Of a stretch of 64,000 bases of DNA, positions 1 through 10,798 are shown in pieces. Made by a program: the position numbers and the translations under genes. The notes below the pieces were generated by a model that made no database searches, had not been told where the DNA came from, and worked only from the letters and a program-made list of their open reading frames with translations. This DNA comes from Guillardia theta CCMP2712 (Eukaryota; Cryptophyceae; Pyrenomonadales; Geminigeraceae), in contig NW_005434643.1 in the NCBI RefSeq assembly GCF_000315625.1, forward strand, positions 154,077 to 218,076, read 5' to 3'. Position 1 is the first letter of the stretch. Each line of letters begins with the position of its first letter.

Positions 1-1547
1 CTCTGTTCGCAGACCGCCAGTAGAGGACGTCTCCTCCTCCTCCACGATCGTTTCCTACGGCTCCTCCCGAGCCAACATTTGCATGTGGAACGAGAAATCT
101 CTAGCTCGCCGGCACATCACGCTCTTCCTCCCGGTCGACCGATGGGCCAGCTCTATTTTTCGGAGCAGCTCTGCACGCTATCATCGTACGGGATAAGAGA
201 GGTGTCTGCAGTTGGAGAAAACCAACACTGCATGTGGGATGATTGAAGAAGAACGTTCCGGAACGGGTATGAGCTCTGTCGAGCACATCGTCAACTCCAG
301 CGAGACGACACCCTATCTCCTTCAGAGCTGCTGCGAAGCTCTGGAGGCAACATGTAAATCTCTTCGTCGATGTCGGCATTCAAGAAAGCCGTAGAGATAT
401 CTCGCATCGACAGTTCCGGGCCAGTTGTTGCCTGCAGCAATCGCACGCATCAGCCTGATATTTTGAAAATCTGATGTTGGAGCATAGACTGGGCCATCTG
501 TTAGGACCAGGTTTCCGGATCTGGTTTCCCGCAGGCAAATATTACCTGCCTCCAGTTAAATTTTTCAAGTCGACCATTTCAGTATCGTGCCGCTCAGAGT
601 GTACACCCACTGAAATGGGACGATCTTGGAATTTCGATCTTTCGGGGAATCCACTGCTTCCCATACACGTTTGGTTTCCATACTGTCGAGTTCTTTACGT
701 TCAACCTCCAACCATTGTTGTTACCCCCGCTCAACAGCATTTTTTTTACTTGTTCTCGGGGCTTTGATAGTGCCGTCCCTGCTGTTGTCAGATTCAGCTT
801 CATAAGTTGTCTGCAACAGGAGTCAGGGAGCTGTATTTCGTTGTCCTGCCCACTGGACATTCATGTAAGCGAACAGCAATGGCTTTGAGACGTTTGCCCC
901 GGTACAACGTCCACCTGGTTACTACCGCTCGCTGATGCACTTGGTTGAGCTGTCATGGCTCGTGCACAGAAGAAGTTGTCATTTGCTGTAGGAGCTGGAA
1001 CCGTTCGCGTCTACATTGACCTTGGGACATTCCTGTTACGGTCGCTTGCTCGCCTGACGGACCTTGAGACAAGGTGTACCCTAAAGGCTCTGATGTCCGA
1101 GGCCGATGGCACGTACCGGACCTGGGCTCGCGAGGAGCTAACTGCAAGCAGCAGCAACACCAGCACTGATGGGCTCTTGCAGGATGATGCGTTTTTTGCG
1201 CTTTCTGTGCTGGCTGGAGGATTGCTCGGCGAACAAGGAAACGGCAGCGCTGGATGGTCTCTCGGCCTCGCAAGACGTCTCAGGTGATCCGACTTGTAAA
1301 CGCACGTGGTCCAGGATCTTTCGTCAACTCAAGGCCTTCCTGTCCTTCGCTGCCATCATCGCAGGTGCTCGCTGGCCGCATGATGGTGCGGGGATCTGGT
1401 CCTGCGCGCAACGGACACCATATCTACATGAGATTGCAAAGAACGAAAGTTTTACTCAAGCGTGTCATCCCTGCAGCCCCACTAACTCCTGTCAAGTAAG
1501 CCCAGCACGAGACCGAGTCGGAGAAAGGTCGAGACCCACGCTGATTC
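1..1547. other. Left flank without a complete gene
   Basis: I cannot support a complete gene here. Short open frames exist on both strands, but none has a recognisable domain and I could not build a spliced model. The only recognisable content is a stretch near 1080-1370 that resembles another locus at 18.1-18.4 kb (entered separately). The segment could hold exons of a gene that begins to the left of the window. Confidence 0.4.
1085..1370 (+). pseudogene. Decayed copy of a dispersed coding repeat
   Basis: This stretch matches 18090-18420 at the DNA level. Both contain GATGGGCTCTTGCAGGATGA, then GCGCTTTCTGTG, GGCGAACAAG and GGATCTTTCGTCA in the same order. Here the frame encoding GLLQDDA is interrupted relative to the other copy: small indels shift the downstream AxxSANK-type sequence into other frames, and the segment encoding RKIRGHRNAYAQ in the other copy is absent. 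The parent family was not recognised. It is probably a decayed duplicate gene or an unclassified transposon-borne open frame. Confidence 0.5.
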
Positions 1548-2590
1548 GCAGTGACCCCACCCTAACGGCTCCGAGACTCAGCCGCATGTAAGCCATTCTG
1601 AATTCATGGCTCGGAGCGGCCTCAATTCCAAAACCATGCTAAAAATACTGCAGCTTCTAGTGTAAAGAAACACTCATACGCACCGTTCCGTCCTCGGAGT
1701 TCTCATTGCTGACATTGCTGACAGCCTCTTCCCTCCCTCCTCTCATCAAATAGCTTCCAGGCAGTAAACGCTCTCACCTCCTTCCCCCCTGCTCCCCTTG
1801 CCAGTCCCTGGGGCACTGCCGCAGCCACCCCCCCCCCCCCCCCTCCACCCTCCTCCGTGCCTCTTACGGCCTCACGTCTCCTCTTCCACAACGTCTTCTC
1901 GTATCATGTGCAATCCCTTCTGCTTCTCACCGGCCCCTTCTGTGGACGATGCGGTCGCCGACCTGGCGATGTCTGACAACAGCCTCCTGGACTCGTTTCG
2001 AGCATACCTGCAGGACGAGGAGGCATGGGAGCTATCCATCAAGAGCGCTGACAGCCTGGATCAGGTTGACTCCTCTCACACTAGCCCCAACCAAGACTCT
2101 CACCTCTTCTTTCCAACCTGCCCCGATCGCAGTTGGACGGAGGCGACCTGCATGGCTCCGGAGGTTGAGGGCCCTGTATCGTACGCACAGTCGCTGCTGG
2201 ACTCAAGTGCAGCGTCTCCGTCTGTGTACAACAGTGCTTCTCAGTCAGGCTCCTCCCATTATGCTTCCTCCGAGTCCCAGGCGAGCCATCACCCAGCTGA
2301 TGTGCTCGGCCAGCCGAGTCAATCACGGAACGAGCTGAAAACGTACTGCCATCGGCTTGAGAAAGCGATCTTCAACTCCAGCCAGTGGTCTCCCGACGAG
2401 GAGGCCAGGTTCCTCGAGGCCCTCGCCATGTTCTCCGACGCCGACCGCCGGGTGCGGCCGGATGGGAGGAGGTCTGTGGGTCTGGGTCTGGGGGTAGCGA
2501 GGAAGATCTCGGAGTATATAGGGACGCGGTCGGAGGGGCAAGTGCGGTCACACGCGCAGAAGCACTTCCTGCGGCAGGAGAGAAAGAATC
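1548..2590 (+). repeat. Inverted duplication, left arm
   Basis: The sequence from about 1548 to 2590 is repeated in reverse complement at about 2945-3990. The arms share the whole MYB coding region, its 5' flank (for example CTAGTGTAAAGAAACACTCA) and a homopolymer tract (C run near 1828-1842, G run near 3691-3706). Identity stops abruptly at AGAAAGAATC on the gene-end side and becomes patchy before 1548 on the outer side. The few differences include a synonymous AAT-side change in the QPSQS region, so the duplication is recent or is being homogenised. Confidence 0.92.
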
Positions 2591-2595
2591 AGTGA
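1906..2595 (+). CDS. SHAQKYF-class one-repeat MYB-like transcription factor (inverted-pair copy A)
   Basis: Predicted nuclear DNA-binding protein of 229 residues. The C-terminal 75 residues form a single MYB/SANT repeat: QWSPDEEARFLEAL supplies the first helix with its tryptophan, GLGVARKISEYIGTRS follows, and the third helix is VRSHAQKHFLRQE, the signature of the SHAQKYF (CCA1/1R-MYB) class. The N-terminus carries SVDDAVADL, a motif also present in the other MYB proteins of this window. The middle is Ser/Gln/His-rich and low in complexity. I chose the ATG at 1906 (MCNPFCF) because the upstream frame has no ATG and runs through a poly-Pro tract encoded by a C homopolymer; the paralogue families also start a few residues before this motif. 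The protein ends KNQ because the duplicated arm stops at 2590. No intron is needed. DNA targets are unknown. Confidence 0.85.
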   Translation: MCNPFCFSPAPSVDDAVADLAMSDNSLLDSFRAYLQDEEAWELSIKSADSLDQVDSSHTSPNQDSHLFFPTCPDRSWTEATCMAPEVEGPVSYAQSLLDSSAASPSVYNSASQSGSSHYASSESQASHHPADVLGQPSQSRNELKTYCHRLEKAIFNSSQWSPDEEARFLEALAMFSDADRRVRPDGRRSVGLGLGVARKISEYIGTRSEGQVRSHAQKHFLRQERKNQ

Positions 2596-2702
2596 AGCGA
2601 GGGATGTTTTGATGTGTCGATTGTTTAATGTACAGCATAGAGAGTAAAGACAATACTATTCATGTTAACGAGAAATCTCTTCTGTGCCGTTCAGCTGATG
2701 AT

Positions 2703-2796
2703 ATGGGATATCATCAACAAATATGGGATAACTTCAACAAATACTACATGGGATAACGTCAACAAATATTACATGGGATAACGTCAACGAATATTG
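2703..2796 (+). repeat. Short tandem repeat in the inverted-pair spacer
   Basis: About three and a half units of roughly 25 bp, consensus ATGGGATAACGTCAACAAAT plus ATTAC, lie between the two convergent MYB genes. The first unit is shorter. The repeat is outside the duplicated arms, in the region that would be the loop of a cruciform formed by them. Confidence 0.85.
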
Positions 2797-2924
2797 AAGT
2801 GTATTTCTGGTTCTCAAAGTTATCAATCAGACTTCATCAAAATGGGATGAAAGGTAGTTGCGGAAAATTGACAGTACAAGTAACCAGATCATCATTTTAA
2901 TCAACAACAATCAAAAAGTAACCA

Positions 2925-3629
2925 TCACATCCTAGCTGAACTGCGATTCTTTCTCTCCTGCCGCAGGAAGTGCTTCTGCGCGTGTGACCGCACTTGCCCC
3001 TCCGACCGCGTCCCTATATACTCCGAGATCTTCCTCGCTACCCCCAGACCCAGACCCACAGACCTCCTCCCATCCGGCCGCACCCGGCGGTCGGCGTCGG
3101 AGAACATGGCGAGGGCCTCGAGGAACCTGGCCTCCTCGTCGGGAGACCACTGGCTGGAGTTGAAGATCGCTTTCTCAAGCCGATGGCAGTACGTTTTCAG
3201 CTCGTTCCGTGACTGACTCGGCTGGCCGAGCACATCAGCTGGGTGATGGCTCGCCTGGGACTCGGAGGAAGCATAATGGGAGGAGCCTGACTGAGAAGCA
3301 CTGTTGTACACAGACGGAGACGCTGCACTTGAGTCCAGCAGCGACTGTGCGTACGATACAGGGCCCTCAACCTCCGGAGCCATGCAGGTCGCCTCCGTCC
3401 AACTGCGATCGGGGCAGGTTGGAAAGAAGAGGTGAGAGTCTTGGTTGGGGCTAGTGTGAGAGGAGTCAACCTGATCCAGGCTGTCAGCGCTCTTGATGGA
3501 TAGCTCCCATGCCTCCTCGTCCTGCAGGTATGCTCGAAACGAGTCCAGGAGGCTGTTGTCAGACATCGCCAGGTCGGCGACCGCATCGTCCACAGAAGGG
3601 GCCGGTGAGAAGCAGAAGGGATTACACAT
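2925..3629 (-). CDS. SHAQKYF-class one-repeat MYB-like transcription factor (inverted-pair copy B)
   Basis: Near-identical partner of the gene at 1906-2595, on the opposite strand and converging with it. It has 234 residues with the same N-terminal SVDDAVADL motif, Ser-rich middle and C-terminal MYB repeat ending VRSHAQKHFLRQERK. The two proteins differ at the extreme C-terminus (this one ends NRSSARM) because the stop codon lies beyond the duplicated arm. Upstream of the chosen ATG (3629) the open frame continues through a Pro-rich stretch without a supported start. The nearly identical coding sequence makes it hard to tell which copy is ancestral; both look intact. Confidence 0.85.
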   Translation of the reverse strand: MCNPFCFSPAPSVDDAVADLAMSDNSLLDSFRAYLQDEEAWELSIKSADSLDQVDSSHTSPNQDSHLFFPTCPDRSWTEATCMAPEVEGPVSYAQSLLDSSAASPSVYNSASQSGSSHYASSESQASHHPADVLGQPSQSRNELKTYCHRLEKAIFNSSQWSPDEEARFLEALAMFSDADRRVRPDGRRSVGLGLGVARKISEYIGTRSEGQVRSHAQKHFLRQERKNRSSARM

Positions 3630-3990
3630 GATACGAGAAGACGTTGTGGAAGAGGAGACGTGAGGCCGTAAGAGGCACGGAGGAGGGTGGAGGGGGGGGG
3701 GGGGGGTTGGCTGCGGCAGTGCGCCAGGGACTGGCAAGGGGAGCAGGGGGGAAGGAGGTGAGAGCGTTTACTGCCTGGAAGCTATTTGATGAGAGGAGGG
3801 AGGGAAGAGGCTGTCAGCAATGTCAGCAATGAGAACTCCGAGGACGGAACGGTGCGTATGAGTGTTTCTTTACACTAGAAGCTGCAGTATTTTTAGCATG
3901 GTTTTGGAATTGAGGCCGCTCCGAGCCATGAATTCAGAATGGCTTACATACGGCTGAGGGCGGAGCCGTTGGCGGCTGGGGTCACTGTGA
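2945..3990 (-). repeat. Inverted duplication, right arm
   Basis: Reverse-complement partner of 1548-2590, separated from it by a 354-bp unique spacer. Arm length is about 1.04 kb. The outer end fades near 3990, just before the AT-rich motif TTAACTTTGAGTAAAG at 4001-4016, which elsewhere in the window marks the edge of GC-rich islands. Confidence 0.92.
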
Positions 3991-4119
3991 CTCGAGTGAC
4001 TTAACTTTGAGTAAAGAGACTTGAATCCGGCGACATGCACACTGTGAGTAAAGGCACACTGTCCGACAGTGACTTTCAGCACTGAACTTGTATGAGGATG
4101 ACTCAGCTAATGGGCCAGG

Positions 4120-4500
4120 ATTTGCTACCGGCGGGGCCGGCGGCGGGCCCCAGTGGGCCCGGTGACCGCCGGCAGCGCGCCGGGGCCCGGGGGGGCCTCA
4201 GTACGCCGGTCACCGGCAGGCCGGGCTCCCGGATCTGAGTTGCGGCCGGGCCCGGGCGGCCGCACCGCCGGGCCGGGCCGCGCGCCCCTGCACGGTCAAC
4301 GTACCGTACTACTGCCGGAGGCTCCGAGAAGCCTGCCAGCGTCAGGTCCGGCCGTCGGCGCGGCCGCGCCCGGCGCCGGCGGCGCCGGCCCCCGCGGCTC
4401 GGTACCGTGTACGGTACGGTCCGACCGTCCGACCGTCCGACGACGGCCCGGCCGGCCCGCCGGGCCGCCCGGCCGCCGGCCCCCGGAGTGACTCGGCCGA
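4120..4500. repeat. GC-rich island 1
   Basis: Extremely GC-rich sequence made of CCGG, GGCCC and CGGCGC words. It includes the triplet-like GTCCGACCGTCCGACCGTCC and a GTACGGTACGGT word seen again at 28.3 and 59.05 kb. Long open frames on both strands follow from the composition. The island lies about 100 bp after the motif TTAACTTTGAGTAAAG (4001-4016) and a partial second copy GAGTAAAGGCAC near 4045. No gene is supported. Confidence 0.7.
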
Positions 4501-4946
4501 AACAACGTTTCACATGGAAGAGTCAGAGTTATCATTACCGCCCAGGAATGGAGGCCATGCTGACATACAGGAAATGTCCAAAGACTTCTACGACCTCTCT
4601 AATTCCCCTGCTGACAACTCTTTCCCTGCGATATAAGGCCGTTCGTTTGCTGTCCACGCCCAGGGATACTGCCCAGGGATACGCTGGCAACCTCTTCAAT
4701 CTCCACAGCAACCTTGCCCACCCTACCTTGACTCTTCTCGTCCTTCTACTTTCTATCGTCTGAACCATCTATCTGTGGTTTGTTCTCGTCGTCGCAGTGA
4801 ACCCCCCCTTGCCCCTCACGTCTCGCTCTACCAAGATGCCCACTTGCTCCATCGTGTTCCGAAAGTGATCCAGCTGACAAAAGCAAACCATCATCTACAC
4901 CATCACATCCGAGGGACATTTTTTGTAGGAAGCAATCGTTTCTTCT
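4501..4946. other. Spacer upstream of the third MYB gene
   Basis: AT-balanced sequence between GC island 1 and the MYB gene at 4947. I see no supported coding region; it presumably carries the 5' leader and promoter of the downstream gene. Confidence 0.4.
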
Positions 4947-5594
4947 ATGCAGAACAACGTGAGCCGTGAAATGCTCTCTGTTTCACTCACTTCAGCCATC
5001 AGTGTGGACGACGCTGTAGCCGAACTGTTCCTCTCAGACGGAGCCTCATCGCATTCTTTCGAAACTTTCCTCAAAGCTGAGCAGGAATGGTTTCTTCATG
5101 AGGCTTTTCTTGGTTGCACTTGCACAACAAGACATTGCCAGGTGGCAGATCCTTTATTATGCCCATGGGCGGAGCAACCGTGCTCGGAGACTGGCGCCCA
5201 GCTATGCATGGAGGGCAGAACTGGAGTCTCTTACGCCCGATCACTCTTGCAGTCAGATAGTCAAATCTACTCACTACAAAATCACCATCAGAGCAGCAGC
5301 AGCATGCCTGTTTCATCTCTTGCAATGTACAACCGACAGCTTGAGAAAGCGATCTTCAACTCCAGCCAGTGGTCTCCCGACGAGGAGGCCAGGTTCCTCG
5401 AGGCCCTCGCCATGTTCTCCGACGCCGACCGCCGGGTGCGGCCGGATGGGAGGAGGTCTGTGGGTCTGGGTCTGGGGGTAGCGAGGAAGATCTCGGAGTA
5501 TATAGGGACGCGGTCGGAGGAGCAAGTGCGGTCACACGCGCAGAAGCACTTCCTGCGGCAGGAGAGGATGATTCAGAGTCATGCGTCAGACTAG
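4947..5594 (+). CDS. SHAQKYF-class one-repeat MYB-like transcription factor (third paralogue)
   Basis: A 215-residue protein related to the inverted pair. The N-terminal motif SVDDAVAEL, followed by an SFxTFL-like helix, matches SVDDAVADL and SFRAYL of the pair, but the middle has diverged almost completely. From codon LEKAIFNSS (DNA 5340) to LRQER (about 5566) the DNA is almost identical to both copies of the pair: I see one clear difference, GGAGG versus GGGGC, changing SEG to SEE. The MYB repeat is complete, with QWSPDEEARF and VRSHAQKHFLRQE. The start may be 4947 or the Met codon at 4971. The sharp boundaries of the conserved block suggest gene conversion or strong DNA-level constraint. 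Confidence 0.8.
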   Translation: MQNNVSREMLSVSLTSAISVDDAVAELFLSDGASSHSFETFLKAEQEWFLHEAFLGCTCTTRHCQVADPLLCPWAEQPCSETGAQLCMEGRTGVSYARSLLQSDSQIYSLQNHHQSSSSMPVSSLAMYNRQLEKAIFNSSQWSPDEEARFLEALAMFSDADRRVRPDGRRSVGLGLGVARKISEYIGTRSEEQVRSHAQKHFLRQERMIQSHASD

Positions 5595-6445
5595 TATCCT
5601 GTACATGTTGCTGAATGAATTCATGAATTTACTTCTTACTGCCTGTAGTCACAGGATACTGCTGTAGTATTGATAACATTACATTGATCAACGTGGCCAA
5701 TTAGTGGAGTCTGACAAACGCACCCTAAATTTGTCGGTGTTAGCCAAATGCGAAGCATACCAACAGGGCGTTCACGCGGTGTGGAACATGCTCGTCCGAC
5801 CTCCTTCTCGTGTACCTTGGCCTCTCCATCTGACTGACAACAGGATGTCAACTCACATCCTTCCAGAATAGACTCCTACCAGCATGCACGCCGCGCCAAG
5901 AGCGTACCCCTCTTTATTATTGGTTCGTGTCGCTCGTTGAACATCACTGAAACAGCAATATTTTGATGATGAGTGCTTCCCTGTTGTGTGCTCAATGATG
6001 ACAATGGATCTGAGATTCTATGTGACATCATTTACTTGAACACATGGTTACATACAGCACCTTTTCGCAGTAACATACATAGGTTAGAGAACTAGCAGAG
6101 GAAAAGCGGAAATTCCAACGGGCAAACGTCGCTGCATTCTGAGAATCAGTGTGTCAATTGCTCTTTGGAAAAGGTGCATTGGAGCTGCAAATCCTGAATG
6201 GAAGATCCAGACATCGCGGGCATTCGCTTCAAGTGAGGAAGTTCGAGGAAGTTCATGCAATAAAAGACTTCATTTTTTACCGTTTCATGTTGTTGATGTT
6301 CTCCATGACAGCATCAGGCATACTACATGAGAGAACCATGCAATAAACGTGATGCTGGAATCTCATACAAGTGCAGCATGACCTCTGCCTGCCCCAGGAC
6401 TAGGATGAAGTGCTGAGGGGGGCTCGATCCGGTCGCCATGATGTG
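5595..6445. other. Gene-free spacer
   Basis: No supported coding sequence. It presumably contains the 3' end of the MYB gene and the promoter of the glycosyltransferase gene that starts at 6446. A short frame with a hydrophobic segment near 6250-6350 (FYRFMLLMFSM) is too weak to call. Confidence 0.4.
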
Positions 6446-9400
6446 ATGAAGCGCTGGCTATGGCTGCTGTTGCTCCTCTGCTCTCAGCATGCTCACTCGA
6501 CGGCGCACGAGGAGGGAGAGGAGGCATGGAACTGTCTGTTCGTCAACCTAGTGTCTCAGACCAATGTCTACTCCGTCGACAGAGCCATCTCTGTCCATGT
6601 GGACATGCTTGAAGTCGGGGATGAGGCGGCGGTCGACATCCTCAGTGCAGCCTGGGCGGTTGTGAGGTCGGAGGAGGAGACAAGTGATGCTGGAGACGCA
6701 TACTTGTCGTCTCCCAGCGATCCTGTCCCTGTCGGTCATGGAAGTTTCTTGTTTCATTTCCTACCCGACGAGCTAGTCTCTGTGTTGGAGGTCGACAGAG
6801 AGTGGGGATGGCGAAGGCTGACGATCGAGAGGAGGTGGGAAGGAGGAGAGCTGAGATGTCAAGACGACGTGGTCGTGCGACTTCACAGTCACGGAGAGAC
6901 AGCGGCAACATACACCTTCGAGTCACCTTCCCCGCTGCACACGCCACGGATTGTACATTTCATTCACCTGCAACTGGAACCTCGACCCCGCAACACCGCC
7001 CGGTGCGACGAGCTGCTCTCGCTCTCGGTTCGATCGACTGTCAATCACATCCAACCAGAGCGAATCTACCTGCACACCAACGACATGGACTTGTTGCGAG
7101 GATGTGTGGACATCCAGCACCACGTCACTGTCGTGAAGGCAGCGATCCCAAGGCGAGTGTTTGGAAACCGCGTCGACTGGTACCAACACCAGGCAGACAT
7201 CATCAGACTCCATGCTCTTCGCAAGTGGGGGGGAGTGTACCTTGACACGGACGTGCTCGTCCTGCGGGACCTCGGGTTCTTGCTGTCCTCCAACATGTTC
7301 GTGGTAGGGGAGCAGTCAGGAGGAGGGATCTGTAACGGGCTCATCGTCAGCCCCCGGCTGCATCCTTTCCTGCTGAGGTGGATCGCACAGTACATCTCCT
7401 TCGAGGAGGGGACGATGGGGCTGCACGCCTCGTACCTCCCGATGATGATGGCGCGGCAAGCTCTGTCTCCCGCCGTCATGGTGATCTCCCCAGCCCATAT
7501 GCACTGGCCCTCTTACCACCCACACGCTATCACCACAGTGTGGCTCGGGAACTGGTTCTGTGCCCAGGAAAACCTGGTCTTACATATCTGGGGCTCTCGG
7601 TCGAGCCATGTGAGGAGGAGCGTCTTGGCCGGGCGGGGAGACGGAGGGAACGAGACGAGAAGGTCAGTGGACGGTGCGATGAAGACTGCTCTTGCTCCAT
7701 CCTCTCAGCTGGAGGAATGCGATCATCTCATGCATCCTCTGAGCCCGCAGCCCGGCTCAGACGAGGTACTGGCGTTCTGGCCTCTCACGGGAGGAGGGAG
7801 GTTTCTCCGAGAAGCATCGAGTGAGAAGCTCGAGGGAAGGGTTTACTCGCTTGAGGAGGAGGAGGAAGGAAAGGAGGAAGACAAGTCTCTGTTCTCGCGA
7901 GGTACATCCGGTGACAACTCGTTGGGGCTAGCGCTGGACAAGTCAAGGTTCGCCTTCCTTCCGTTCGCCGGCATCTTCAACACGAACCAGGCAAGTGCGA
8001 TTTGCCGTTGCTGCTGTTGCTGCTACTGCTGCTTCTGCTGCTGCTTCTGCTGCTGCTGCTTTTGTGATCACTTCCTATCCAGCTCACCATCACGTGGAGC
8101 TGCAAGATCGATTGTCTATCGCGAGGCTCGTCCTGTGAGGAGCAGGTCGTCTGGTCGATGCACACGCTCAAGGATCGCAAACTCTACATGATGATCTCCT
8201 CCGATGGGAGCGGGCGGGTGGTGGCTGAACTGTTCCTCACCTCCGAAAGATTCTCCCACATCCTCGCTCAGGCGTTTCTCCCCGCTTCCCACCATGGCTG
8301 GCTGAGATTCACCGTCTCCCTCTCAGACAGCGAACCCTGCAGGTTCCGCATCGAGAACACTACACATCACCTGCAGGCAGATGCCTCGGCCGGACATGCT
8401 ATGTGCTCCTACAGCTCGCCGATCGCAGGCGTCTTCCTGTTCCACTGCGACAACGACGACGAGGGCTTGCTGTCCTCGTCGAACTGCTCTCACGTCTACA
8501 GCACCCTAGCAGAGGCAGTCACGATCTGCAACCGTCGGCCATCGTGCCATGGGGTCACCCTTGTCAAGGGGAAGGGGTTCGAGTTGAGGTCTAGCAGCAG
8601 CAGGGGGGTCTCAACTTCCGAGATCTCCTGGGTCAAGGAGTCCTGCCCTCCCCACCTCGCTGTCACCGACCCCAGCAGGTGCAGCAGCTTCTTCATGGTC
8701 GAGGATCAGCTCCTGTGCATGAGGAACGGCTCCTACCAGCCCCTCCGTTGGACCTCGGGGTGCCGGCGGCGGAAGCTGGTGATTCCGAACAAGGTGTCGA
8801 GCGCTAAGGAGATGAACTATGCCGAGCACGGCGAGCTGCTGCTGAACATGCAGGGGTGCAGCCACGACGGGTGGATCTTCTCCAAGGATGCGGCCAACGG
8901 CATCTGGCTGGGATCGTTGGACGGAAGGGGAGGAAGGTCGTTGGAGGGTGTTATCCGAGATTTTACGATCATGAACAAGTTCTGGGAAGGAGAGGAGAGG
9001 CTGCAGCCGCATCGTCTGCAGGAGAAGCGAGCAGAGAGGGTCCGGCAGTTGTCGAGGACCATGAACCTCTGCATCAGCGAAGCTCTGTCTTGCTCTGAGG
9101 GGACGAGGAGGATGCTCCAGCGTGCTGATGGTGACAGAGTCACAGACGAGGATAAGGATGCCTTTCCTTGCAGCGAGGCATGCGCGCAGTCGCTGTCCTC
9201 CAACGCTCAGCTGATGTGGTCTGTCTTGCAGCTCAACTTCTGTCGCGAGCAGTGGAAGGGAGATGTCAAGCGCTGGGCGTTCGGGCAAGTGAGAGAGGTT
9301 CTCAGCGGTCTCACAAGTTGGTGCAAGATGATGGCAAGGAGAGAGTTTTCCATCTTTCATCTTGCCACAGTCAAGCAGAAACAAGCAGAGCACAGAGGTC

Positions 9401-10798
9401 TTCATCGCAAGGCCTTTCCACGTGCCAGAGAAGGTAAGACGGACACATCTCGACTTGACGGTTTGCAGCATCTGATCTGATCCAATCTTGTAGTACACGT
9501 CAAGATCAAGTGGCCGTTGCAGTTCAGCCAACATTTCAAAGATGACTTCTTCAAAGGCGACTTGCTGTTCTCTCTCCGTCGAGTTAGAGATGAAGACATC
9601 GAGGTCGAGGTCTTGTTCGACAACATGATCGTGGGATATGCCGAGCCGACGTTCTCCCTGTACGGCAACGATGTCTTCGTGCACTGGCCCTTGTCGAAGC
9701 TGCTTGAGTTTGACGTGATAACTTGGGTTGGCTGGCACTCGCTCGAGGTTCGTGTGAGGTCGCCGCAGGAGGAGTTCCAGTCTCGGTATGACCTCGTGTG
9801 GGTCTGCATCGAAGAGAAGACCTCAACGCTGTTCACGGTACCTGACGCCATGAAGCACAACCGAGACTTCTTCTCTCTCCCCCGCAACTTGATCCCAACA
9901 TCCCCTGAGGCCTCTCAGGTCGAGCTGAACATGATGCTCTTCTGCTTCGAGGTGAATCCGTTGTACCGGCTGCAAGCAGCTTCTGACTTTTCTCCTCCTC
10001 TCAGGAGCTGGGCATCGGCTCAGTCATCGATCTTGGGTCAGGCAGGTCGGAATGGATGGCGCCGATCGTGACGGCGATGAGGAGGAGCGATCGCTACAGC
10101 ACGTTCACGCGTCCTACATGGCGCTCAGTAGACTTTGCGGAGGGTTCGTTTACTCACGGCCCTCCTGCCCTCATCGAGGTGTTCGACTGGACTTCTCAAC
10201 ACGCGGACGTCACCGACGACAGGTGGGCTGGAGCGATGGAGTGGCTGAAATCTGATCGGCCCCTCCCTCCAGCTTCGCCTTGCGATGTGCATCAGAGCAG
10301 TCAATGATCATTGCAAGATGTCTCTTGGAGGTGCTATCCTGCTGTCGTCCCCTCCTTCTCAACCTTGTTGCAGTACTTGTCCATATCGCACGTTCAGGCG
10401 GTTCTCTCCAAGATTGCGGCAAGTGGCTGCGGGTGCCTCTACCTTGTTCTCCCTTGACGCTCCTCTCACCCCCATGGGACATGTTGCAGATATCTCCTGA
10501 TCACCAGTCATGAGACAAAATCCAACGCTGACTTGTGAGTTGACATGTCATCTCAAACTACTCACCATCTCCTCACCCTTCCCCCTTGCAGTTTCCTCTC
10601 GGACCACCCCTTCTACCGCCCCCTAAACTTCATGCTCGACCCCTTCCGTCTTCCTCCTCCTCAACGGTACTGCAATCAACTAGCGCGTGTTCCCCTGACT
10701 CGAGCACCAGCTCCTTCAAGATTCCCTTGAGTCTTCTGCCTGATGGGAGCAAGTGGTTCGGGCATCACCCCGTCACCTATCACTTGTTCCGCCTGTGA
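6446..10798 (+). CDS. Secreted multidomain protein: DXD glycosyltransferase, LamG-like domain, SAM methyltransferase
   Basis: Spliced model of eight exons: 6446-7990, 8083-9433, 9494-9951, 10005-10286, 10374-10432, 10490-10534, 10592-10666, 10711-10798 (about 1,300 residues). All phases agree. Intron 1 has a GC donor (GCAAGT); introns are 44-92 bp. The ATG at 6446 opens a signal peptide (MKRWLWLLLLL). Residues about 165-330 resemble the sugar-binding DXD glycosyltransferases (Gly_transf_sug type), with IVHFIHLQ, HQADIIRLHALRKWGGVY and the metal-binding DTD at 267-269. The section around exons 1-2 has the layout of a LamG/ConA-like module (VLAFWPL, LGLALDKSRFAFLPF). The C-terminus has a class I methyltransferase motif I (VIDLGSGRSEW), then LPPASPCD, SHVQAVLSKI and PLNFMLDPFRLPPPQR, as in bacterial DUF-type methyltransferases. 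Likely Golgi or secretory; it probably adds a sugar and methylates a glycan. Substrate unknown. Confidence 0.78.

Noticed and set aside
4103-4535. Overlapping Arg/Gly/Pro-rich frames on both strands
   Set aside because: Typical by-products of GC-rich sequence lacking stop codons. The same happens at 54.6-55.3 and 63.07-63.49 kb.
8611-9738. A 375-codon minus-strand frame opposite the glycosyltransferase gene
   Set aside because: It crosses the supported exon 2/intron 2/exon 3 structure of the plus gene and contains no recognisable domain. It is an antisense shadow.
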